From positions 1-39,117 of the forward strand of contig JAENWT010000022.1 in the NCBI GenBank assembly GCA_016650125.1: a DNA stretch of 39,117 nucleotides, written 5' to 3'. Source of the stretch: Thermoleophilia bacterium. GTDB taxonomy: Bacteria > Actinomycetota > Thermoleophilia > Solirubrobacterales > 70-9. Numbering within the stretch: position 1 is the first letter of the stretch; the number at the start of each line of letters is the position of its first letter. The notes beneath the pieces were generated by a model. That model made no database searches and had not been told where the DNA came from. It saw only the letters and a program-made list of their open reading frames with translations. Made by a program: the position numbers and the translations under genes. Below are positions 34,108 to 39,117 of the stretch, piece after piece.

Positions 34108-35047
34108 TCGATGCCTGCCTTCCGATTACCGCTCTCGCGATCACGTTGACGACCAGCGTGATCGCGAAGAGGACCAGGCCGGTTGTGATCAGGGCGTTGA
34201 TGTCGATACCCGACGACTCGGGGAAGTCGAGGGCGATGTTCGCAGCGATCGTCGAAGGATTCGACGAGCTGATCAGGTTGAACGTGACTCCGCCGGAGAC
34301 CGAGAGGATGATCGTGACGGCCATCGTCTCGCCGAGCGCGCGACCGAGTCCGAGCATCGAGCCGGCGATGACCGCCGACTTACCGAAAGGAAGGACGACC
34401 ATGCGGATCATCTCCCAGCGGGTGGCGCCGAGGGCGAGCGCGCTTTCCTGGAGACCGCGCGGAGTCTGGGTGAAGACCTCCCGGGCCACGGCGCTGATGA
34501 TCGGCAGGATCATCACGGCCAGCACGATTCCGGCGACAAGCATCGTCCTGCCGGTAGTGGAAGCCGGACCGGAAAACAGGGGGATGAAACCGAGGTGGTC
34601 TTCGAGCCACTCCATGAGCGGCACCAGCGCCGGGCCGAGCACTGCGATACCCCAGAGTCCGTAGACGATGCTGGGGATCGCCGCCAGAAGGTCGACGATG
34701 TAACTGAGCGTGTCAGCCATCCGGCGCGGAGCCAGGTGGCTGATGAAGAGGGCGACGGCCACGGCCATCGGAACGGCGATGATGATCGCCAGGGTCGCGG
34801 CCAGGACAGTGCCGAAAGCCAGCGGGGCGATGTAAGAGACAAGGCCGTCCCCGCCGGGTATGTCCGCGGGGTCGGCTGTGATCGCGGGCCAGGCCTCGAT
34901 CAGAAGGAACATCGCCACCCCTGCCAGGAGGGTCAGGATCACGACTCCGGCGCCGATCGCGAGACCGGAGAAGACACGATCTCCGATGCCGCCCTTGGGA
35001 GCTTGTTGCCCGCCTGACGCTTCTGTGGGATTACTGGCTTGGTTCAT
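34100..35047 (-). CDS. pstC: Phosphate ABC transporter permease PstC
   Basis: The 315-residue protein has six membrane helices with AIPSIVYGLWGIAVLGP and the EAA loop GLQESALALGATRWEMIRM. The ATG follows AAGGTGAG. It forms the membrane channel with PstA. The gene is separated from pstS by a strong hairpin. Confidence 0.96.
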   Translation of the reverse strand: MNQASNPTEASGGQQAPKGGIGDRVFSGLAIGAGVVILTLLAGVAMFLLIEAWPAITADPADIPGGDGLVSYIAPLAFGTVLAATLAIIIAVPMAVAVALFISHLAPRRMADTLSYIVDLLAAIPSIVYGLWGIAVLGPALVPLMEWLEDHLGFIPLFSGPASTTGRTMLVAGIVLAVMILPIISAVAREVFTQTPRGLQESALALGATRWEMIRMVVLPFGKSAVIAGSMLGLGRALGETMAVTIILSVSGGVTFNLISSSNPSTIAANIALDFPESSGIDINALITTGLVLFAITLVVNVIARAVIGRQASNG

Positions 35048-35091
35048 CTCACCTTTTCGAAAACTTCATGAATCAGAAACTTTGAAATAGC

Positions 35092-35128
35092 CGACCCGGA
35101 TGGTCCCACGCTGGGACCATCCGGGTCG
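35092..35128 (-). terminator. Strong 17-bp hairpin between pstS and pstC
   Basis: CGACCCGGATGGTCCCA pairs perfectly with TGGGACCATCCGGGTCG around a CGC loop, 47 bp after the pstS stop. The following minus-strand sequence is GCTATTTCAAAG, with only a short T-run. It probably acts as an attenuator or 3' stabiliser, giving more pstS than pstCAB message. Confidence 0.8.
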
Positions 35129-35174
35129 CTGTGCCATAACCGCCGTGAAGCCGACGGTGCGTGCTGCGTCTCGG

Positions 35175-36269
35175 CTAGTTGGAGCCGATTGCCGCAATCG
35201 CGGGCTTGATCTGGTTGTACAGCTTGCTCGAGATCGGAGCCGAACCTGCGTTCTCAGCTGCGACCTTCTGACCTTCCGGGCTCGCAATGAACTCGTAGAA
35301 GGCCTTGACGGCTTCACCGTCGCTGGCCTTGTCGTAGTGCGTGCAGGCCATCTCGTAGGACACCAGGGAGACCGGGTAAATGGTCGAGTCCGTGGTGGTG
35401 CGGTTCAGGTCGAAGGCGAACACGTACTTGCCTTCTCCCGGAACTTCCTTGGAGATATCGATGATTTTCGCTGCGGCCTCAGCCGAAGGCGTGACGTACT
35501 CGCTGCCGACCTTGATGTTGGCTGCGCCCAGATCACCGATCTGGCTGAGATCGGCGTAACCGATCGTGCCTGATCCGGCCTTGATCGCGCTGATGACGCC
35601 CGATGTTCCGGAGGCTGCTTCGCCACCCTTGATCGGCCAGTTGCCATCGGCCTCGTAGGGCCAGTCCTTCGGCGCTGCTGCTGCCATGTAACCGGTGAAG
35701 TTCTCGGTCGTTCCCGATTCGTCCGAGCGGTGGACCGTAGTGATGTCCAGGTCCGGCAGGGTCGCATCAGGGTTCTCGGCGGCAATAGCAGCGTCATTCC
35801 AGTTGGTGATCTTGCCGTTGAAGATCTTGCCGAGCGTGGAGGCTGAGAGGTTGAGGTCATCAACACCCTCAACGTTGTACGCGGCGGCGATCGGCGAGAT
35901 GTAGGCCGGGATCTCGATGTAGTTGTTTACGCCACCGCACTGCTTCTGCGCCTGCGGGAGCTCGGTTTCATCCATGGCGGAGTCCGTGCCTCCGAAAGGA
36001 ACGGCGCCGGCGATGAACTGCTCACGCCCGCCTCCCGAACCAACTGGATCGTACGAGAGAGTGATGTCGGGATTGGTCTCCTGGAAGGTCGCGATCCAGG
36101 CCTGCATCGCGGCTTCCTGGGCGCTGGATCCAGCGCCGGCCAGCTGACCCGAAAGGTCAGAGCTGCTGCCTGAGCTCCCACTGTCGCTGCTGTCACTGCC
36201 GCAGGCTGCGACGCCAAAGGCGAGCGCTGCTGTAAGCGGGAGCACGAGCAGCAAGTTCTTGATTCTCAC
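35175..36269 (-). CDS. pstS: Periplasmic-type phosphate-binding lipoprotein PstS
   Basis: The GTG at 36269 has GGAGG 6 nt upstream (36276-36280). The 364-residue product has a lipoprotein signal (MRIKNLLLVLPLTAALAFG, lipobox VAAC), a Ser-rich linker, then GAGSSAQEAAMQAW, the phosphate-binding SGGGREQF and SDESGTTENF segments. It captures phosphate at the cell surface and delivers it to PstCA. It is first of the pst genes. Confidence 0.97.
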   Translation of the reverse strand: MRIKNLLLVLPLTAALAFGVAACGSDSSDSGSSGSSSDLSGQLAGAGSSAQEAAMQAWIATFQETNPDITLSYDPVGSGGGREQFIAGAVPFGGTDSAMDETELPQAQKQCGGVNNYIEIPAYISPIAAAYNVEGVDDLNLSASTLGKIFNGKITNWNDAAIAAENPDATLPDLDITTVHRSDESGTTENFTGYMAAAAPKDWPYEADGNWPIKGGEAASGTSGVISAIKAGSGTIGYADLSQIGDLGAANIKVGSEYVTPSAEAAAKIIDISKEVPGEGKYVFAFDLNRTTTDSTIYPVSLVSYEMACTHYDKASDGEAVKAFYEFIASPEGQKVAAENAGSAPISSKLYNQIKPAIAAIGSN

Positions 36270-36282
36270 TAGTTTCCTCCAT

Positions 36283-36320
36283 TAGTTCGGTTTGTTGCGG
36301 CTAGTTCGGTTTGGTGCGGC
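36283..36320. repeat. 19-bp tandem direct repeat upstream of pstS
   Basis: Two adjacent 19-bp units, TAGTTCGGTTTGTTGCGGC (36283-36301) and TAGTTCGGTTTGGTGCGGC (36302-36320), differ at one base. They begin 14 bp from the pstS start and just upstream of its Shine-Dalgarno. A third AGTTCGG occurs at 36338 and an inverted CCGAAC at 36357. Function unknown; an operator or leader element is possible. Confidence 0.8.
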
Positions 36321-36328
36321 CGATAATT

Positions 36329-36352
36329 CGTGACCACAGTTCGGCAGTGAAC
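36329..36352 (-). promoter_or_regulatory. PHO-box-like element upstream of pstS
   Basis: On the minus strand GTTCAC-N11-GGTCAC reads towards pstS. The same pair with the same N11 spacer occurs before phoU2. Further TCAC elements lie at 36384-36393. A possible -10 AATTAT follows immediately. It resembles the GTTCAC half-sites of actinobacterial PhoP/RegX3 boxes. Confidence 0.55.
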
Positions 36353-36413
36353 ACCCCCGAACGGTCCGTGGTGTTACCGCCGTGTGAAAGTGACGAAAAG
36401 ACACAGAATGCAT

Positions 36414-36752
36414 TCAGTCGGTCGAAGGACGGGGTGAGAAGCAGTAACCGAACCCGATGTGGGTCTGGATGTAGCTCCAGTGAGGCAAGGCGACCTCGAG
36501 TTTGGTCCTGACCTTGGACACGTATACGTCGACCGATCGGTCGTGATCCCTCATCTCCTGCTGCCAGACGGCGCTGTAAAGGTCTTCCCGGCTGACGATC
36601 CGCTCCGCTCTGGCGACCAGCGCAGTAAGGATCTGAAACTCGCGGACAGTCAGCATCAGCGGACGATCGTCCGCCAGGACGGTCCGTTCCTCGAATCGGA
36701 CCTCGAGGGGCCCGGCTCGTAGCACCGAGTCTCCCTGCTTAGGAGATGCCAT
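36414..36752 (-). CDS. Stand-alone PhoB-type winged-helix DNA-binding protein
   Basis: The 112-residue protein is a Trans_reg_C (OmpR/PhoB) effector domain only. It has an N-terminal beta-sheet (LRAGPLEVRFEERTVLADDRPLML), the LTVREFQILTALV helix, the DHDRSVDVYVSKVRTKLE recognition helix region and the HIGFGYCF wing. No receiver domain precedes it: the 145 bp upstream is non-coding. GAAAGG lies 8 nt before the ATG. It lies between phoU2 and pstS. It could modulate or compete at the same sites as the full response regulator; that is inference. Confidence 0.88.
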   Translation of the reverse strand: MASPKQGDSVLRAGPLEVRFEERTVLADDRPLMLTVREFQILTALVARAERIVSREDLYSAVWQQEMRDHDRSVDVYVSKVRTKLEVALPHWSYIQTHIGFGYCFSPRPSTD

Positions 36753-36846
36753 CTTGCTGCCTTTCCGTAGTCCGATTCGACGCCGATCGATTCGCGGCGA
36801 CCTATGGAAGAAAACCGGGAAATACCAGCTCCGGTGTTATTCCCTT

Positions 36847-36881
36847 GTGAAAGGCGTGAAAATGCCCGTGAAGGGCGTGAA
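36847..36881 (-). promoter_or_regulatory. Four-unit PHO-box-like array upstream of the winged-helix gene
   Basis: Four TTCAC half-sites, all reading towards the gene on the minus strand, start every 9, 12 and 9 bp (plus-strand GTGAA at 36847, 36856, 36868, 36877). They form a tandem repeat of about 21 bp. It is the densest such array in the window and the only regulatory-looking sequence in 36753-36897. Confidence 0.6.
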
Positions 36882-36897
36882 CGCGGGGCGGATCCCG

Positions 36898-37581
36898 TCA
36901 GACCGGGTGCGAAGCGTCTTCGAACTCGCGGAACAGCCCGGTGACGATGAACGCGACCTGTTCGCCGACGTCGACCGCGTTGTCGCCGATCCGTTCGAGT
37001 GCCCGAGCCGACAGAAGCATGGTCATCGCCCATTCCCGCTGGTCCTGATCGTGACCGATCTCAAGTGCGATGGAAAAGCATTCCCGGTTCAGGCGGTCGA
37101 TGAGGTCGTCCTGCTTGACCAGGTCCTGAGCCATCGCCTCGTCACGCTCGGCAAAAGCGCGCTGGGCTTGCCTGACCTGGGTGTGGGCCTGGCGACCCAT
37201 CCTCGAGAACCTCGTCAGCAGCTCTTCGCTTGCCGGCAGAATCGAATCCGCCAGCGGGGCGAGCTTGCAGATGTTCACGCACTGGTCGCCCATGCGTTCG
37301 ACGCCCTTGATCACGTGGAGAAGCGCCGATATGAGTCGAAGATCGGTGGCGACCGGTGACTGGGTCGCCAGGAGCGCGATCAGACCCTGGTGGACTTCGA
37401 GGTATCTGGTGTCGATCAGGTCATCGTCGGCGATCACGAGCCTGGCAAGTTCCATATCCCTACGTTCAACGGTCTCGATCGTCCGGTCCAGGGATCTCAG
37501 GACCAGCTCGAAACCGCCCAAAGCATGGCTTTCGAGTCGGTCGAGTTCATCCTGGTAGGAGACACGCATTCTGTCGTTCAT
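36898..37581 (-). CDS. phoU: PhoU phosphate-signalling protein, copy 2
   Basis: The 227-residue PhoU (start ATG 37581 chosen; GTG 37599 possible) has the same two-repeat metal-binding pattern as copy 1, with VERMGDQCVNI and LERIGDNAVDVGEQV. The C-terminal REFEDASHPV is identical to copy 1, and the 3' nucleotide sequence remains alike even at many third positions. It lies between the response-regulator gene and the stand-alone winged-helix gene, in an unusual position upstream of pst. Confidence 0.95.
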   Translation of the reverse strand: MNDRMRVSYQDELDRLESHALGGFELVLRSLDRTIETVERRDMELARLVIADDDLIDTRYLEVHQGLIALLATQSPVATDLRLISALLHVIKGVERMGDQCVNICKLAPLADSILPASEELLTRFSRMGRQAHTQVRQAQRAFAERDEAMAQDLVKQDDLIDRLNRECFSIALEIGHDQDQREWAMTMLLSARALERIGDNAVDVGEQVAFIVTGLFREFEDASHPV

Positions 37582-37637
37582 GGTAATCGACACTTTCACC
37601 GGGATCGAGCCGAATTGTCACTCAGGCGTTTTCGAGT

Positions 37638-37672
37638 TGTGACAAGTCTGTGACCAACGAAAAAATGTGAAC
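37638..37672 (-). promoter_or_regulatory. PHO-box-like element upstream of phoU2
   Basis: On the minus strand TTCACA/GTCACA half-sites point towards phoU2: one pair has the 11-bp period of classical PHO boxes and a third lies 17 bp away (plus-strand TGTGA at 37638, 37649, 37666). GTTCAC-N11-GGTCAC is identical in layout to the pstS element. The rest of the 37582-37711 gap holds no gene. Confidence 0.6.
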
Positions 37673-37711
37673 GCCCGGAGAGGGTGGGCGCTCGAACTAC
37701 AAAGAAATGCT

Positions 37712-38503
37712 CTAGACCGGTGCGGTGAGCGCGTCTGCGCTCGGGGATGCGACTCGGTCGGAGCCTTCTTCTGCAGCCGCCGTAGCGGCCGGTATCGACG
37801 ATTCGGCCGCGAACCTGTAACCGACGCCGAAGTGCGTGTGGATGTAAGCGAAGCCCGGTGAGCGCTTCTCCAGCTTGTGCCGGAGCTTGCGGATGAAGAC
37901 GTCGACCGAGCGGTCGCCGTGAGCCATCGTGTATCCCCACACCCGTTGATAGATCGTTTCGCGTTCGAGCACGTTTCCTTCGCTATCGGCGAGCAGTTGG
38001 AGCAGCTCGAATTCACGCCGGGTGAGATCGAGGCTCTGACCGGCGACGAACGCCTGGAACTGGTCGGCACGGACCTCGATCTCGCCAACCACCACTGGTC
38101 CGGTCTCGTTCGAGGGCTGGAGACGCCGGCGTCGCCTGGCGACCGACTCGATCCGGGCGATCACTTCTTCCGGGTGACAGGGCTTGGTGATCCAGTCATC
38201 GGCACCGATGCGCAGGCCACGGACCCGCTGGGAAACAGTGGCTCCGCTGGCACAGACCAGCACCCCGAGATCGGGCAGGAGTCCAGTTATGCGCTCGAGG
38301 TATGCCCAGCCGTCATCCCCCATCACTCCGAGGTCGACGACGACCGCGTTCACCTTCATGGCAATGAGTTCCTGGGGCGGTACCGCCGAAGCAAGTACCC
38401 GGTGCTGCCAGCCCGCGGAATCCATGCGGTTGGTCAGGACCTTGATGAAGCCGGAGTCGTTGTCGATAACAGCAACCCGCAGCGATTCGCGTCCATAGTT
38501 CAT
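37712..38503 (-). CDS. PhoB/RegX3-type response regulator
   Basis: The 263-residue protein has a receiver domain (acidic pocket D14/D16, phospho-acceptor D57 in VVVDLG, S86 at the Thr/Ser position, K107 in ITKP), a short linker, and a winged-helix effector (about 137-232) with TRREFELLQLLAD and GDRSVDVFIRKLRHKLEKR. An Ala/Ser-rich tail of about 30 residues follows. Given its place beside phoU and pst it is probably the phosphate-response regulator; no sensor kinase is in the window. A TACACT element 9 nt before the ATG suggests a very short or absent leader; AAGGGGAA precedes the ATG. Confidence 0.9.
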   Translation of the reverse strand: MNYGRESLRVAVIDNDSGFIKVLTNRMDSAGWQHRVLASAVPPQELIAMKVNAVVVDLGVMGDDGWAYLERITGLLPDLGVLVCASGATVSQRVRGLRIGADDWITKPCHPEEVIARIESVARRRRRLQPSNETGPVVVGEIEVRADQFQAFVAGQSLDLTRREFELLQLLADSEGNVLERETIYQRVWGYTMAHGDRSVDVFIRKLRHKLEKRSPGFAYIHTHFGVGYRFAAESSIPAATAAAEEGSDRVASPSADALTAPV

Positions 38504-38512
38504 TTCCCCTTA

Positions 38513-38518
38513 AGTGTA
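38513..38518 (-). promoter_or_regulatory. Candidate -10 element for the response regulator
   Basis: TACACT on the minus strand is 9 nt before the ATG at 38503, so the 5' leader would be at most a few nucleotides. The PHO-box-like repeats begin 30 bp upstream of it. Confidence 0.35.
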
Positions 38519-38548
38519 GGGACTGCAGGGGTCGAACCCACTTGGGGC

Positions 38549-38577
38549 CACAAATCTTCACAAGTCGTTCACAACAC
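38549..38577 (+). promoter_or_regulatory. PHO-box-like direct repeats in the divergent promoter region
   Basis: Two 11-bp units, CTTCACAAGTC and GTTCACAACAC (38556-38577), abut exactly; a third CACAA at 38549 is 10 bp upstream. On the plus strand they read towards the small membrane protein gene; on the minus strand they lie upstream of the response-regulator -10. The 11-bp period and the TTCAC core match the known PHO-box design. Confidence 0.65.
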
Positions 38578-38603
38578 CGCACCTGCGATGCCGCTGGTTG
38601 CGG

Positions 38604-38609
38604 TAGATT
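38604..38609 (+). promoter_or_regulatory. Candidate -10 element for the small membrane protein gene
   Basis: TAGATT lies 7 nt before the GTG at 38617 with no Shine-Dalgarno, consistent with a leaderless transcript. The PHO-box-like units end 26 bp upstream. Confidence 0.4.
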
Positions 38610-38616
38610 TCCGGTC

Positions 38617-38874
38617 GTGAAAGTTTCCCGCCGAGCAACCGCGCCCCTTGTCGCAATTCTCACCACGCTGAGTGTGCTGGTTCTGGCCCCCGCGGCCATG
38701 GCCGCTGACGGCGTCGGCCTCGCCGGCCGCGCAGACGACCTGTTGATCACGTTCTTCTGCTTCGGCACGATCGCCTTCTTCGCGATCCTGGTCACGGTGC
38801 TGTCGCTGATTCAGGGACGTCTCGAAGCCAAAAAAGACCAGCGCCGACACGATCTGGACCGCTTTAACTCTTAG
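38617..38874 (+). CDS. Small exported/membrane protein of unknown function
   Basis: Starting at GTG 38617 gives 85 residues: a signal peptide (basic MKVSRR, hydrophobic core, AxA-like site AAMA) followed by one membrane helix (about 43-65) and a short, highly charged cytoplasmic tail (GRLEAKKDQRRHDLDRF). No family was recognised. It is divergent from the phosphate response regulator and shares its PHO-box-like region, so it may be phosphate-regulated. Upstream starts would bury the signal peptide. Confidence 0.7.
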   Translation: MKVSRRATAPLVAILTTLSVLVLAPAAMAADGVGLAGRADDLLITFFCFGTIAFFAILVTVLSLIQGRLEAKKDQRRHDLDRFNS

Positions 38875-38912
38875 GAAGTCGACAAAGGAGCACCGCAGCT
38901 CCATGGACTTCC
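38874..38912 (+). terminator. Nested hairpin at the end of the small membrane gene
   Basis: GGAAGTC (38874-38880) pairs with GACTTCC (38906-38912) and encloses GGAGC/GCTCC (38887-38902), beginning at the last base of the stop codon. It could terminate the transcript, although no long U-run follows. Confidence 0.45.
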
Positions 38913-38930
38913 GTTTCGCCGTTTAGGCCA

Positions 38931-39031
38931 TACCGGGGTAGCCCGGTAAAGACATGGTCAGCTCGTCGAGACATCCAAGTTGGTTTTACGAACGTTTCCC
39001 GAACGCAGACTGATTACGGAAATACCAACTT
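38931..39031 (+). other. Inverted-repeat-rich non-coding region
   Basis: 38913-39117 contains no credible gene. It has a 7-bp hairpin TACCGGG-GTAG-CCCGGTA (38931-38948), a CTCG/CGAG inverted repeat near 38962, and an 8-bp pair AAGTTGGT (38977) / ACCAACTT (39024) enclosing a CGTT/AACG stem. A GGAGGGG near 39101 could be the ribosome binding site of a gene starting beyond the edge. The structure suggests a leader RNA, but it matches no riboswitch class I could recognise. Confidence 0.4.
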
Positions 39032-39117
39032 TGATGCAGTTATTCAAAACACGTGTGATGGCTGGTGGCAATCCACAAGGTCAAGGGCTGATGGTTCGCC
39101 GGAGGGGTACTCCAAAA

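Noticed and set aside
36270-36420. Classical three-unit 11-bp PHO box upstream of pstS
   Set aside because: The TTCAC units there are spaced 17 bp apart and do not form a clean 11-bp array; it is reported only as PHO-box-like.
38881-39050. Known riboswitch (cobalamin, c-di-AMP, c-di-GMP) at the right edge
   Set aside because: Conserved core sequences of these classes were looked for and not found; only generic inverted repeats are visible.

Overview
The window is GC-rich, densely packed and bacterial. The organism is most likely a high-GC actinobacterium, perhaps a Thermoleophilia/Solirubrobacterales-type lineage. This is inferred from TadE/TadG-like secretion proteins, a PstS-PhoU-PknB style gene set, many ATGA/TGATG stop-start overlaps, frequent GTG/TTG starts, and several genes with a -10-like TANNNT only 6-9 nt before the start codon, as in leaderless actinobacterial transcripts. 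No tRNA, rRNA or CRISPR array was seen. The left edge carries the 3' end of an IS-type transposase gene.

Layout. 1-12.8 kb: transposase tail, argS (with an atypical HIGH motif), rlmH and an M48 membrane peptidase on the minus strand; a phosphoesterase, a lipoprotein and a Ser/Thr kinase on the plus strand; then a minus-strand run read gap-pgk-tpiA-gpmI-tgt-ABC ATPase-permease. 12.7-19 kb: gap, a VOC protein, a second ABC-2 exporter pair, rapZ and uvrC (minus), with a PaaG-like crotonase divergent from uvrC. 19.7-19.8 kb: two tandem 47-bp hairpin repeats between convergent genes. 19.8-23 kb: a MaoC-type hydratase and a TadE-TadE-TadG-like set whose last protein is fused to a D,D-carboxypeptidase and a lytic transglycosylase. 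23-25.1 kb: a methyltransferase, an endonuclease/exonuclease/phosphatase-family protein that appears to start at CTG, and a membrane protein.

25.1-38.5 kb is a continuous minus-strand phosphate/polyphosphate island. In transcription order it reads: PhoB-like response regulator, phoU copy 2, a stand-alone PhoB-type winged-helix protein, pstS, pstC, pstA, pstB, phoU copy 1, Ppx/GppA phosphatase, CHAD protein, ppk1, DUF47 (PhoU-like) protein, Pit transporter and a small membrane protein. High-affinity uptake (Pst), low-affinity uptake (Pit), polyphosphate synthesis (Ppk1), breakdown (Ppx) and polyphosphate binding (CHAD) are therefore together with their regulators. No sensor kinase is present. 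The upstream regions of the response regulator, phoU2, the winged-helix gene and pstS all carry clusters of TTCAC/GTCAC elements that look like actinobacterial PHO boxes, including an identical GTTCAC-N11-GGTCAC arrangement in front of both phoU2 and pstS.

The right edge (38.6-39.1 kb) holds a small exported membrane protein that shares a PHO-box-like intergenic region with the response regulator. It is followed by about 240 bp with several inverted repeats and no gene, probably the leader of a gene beyond the window.
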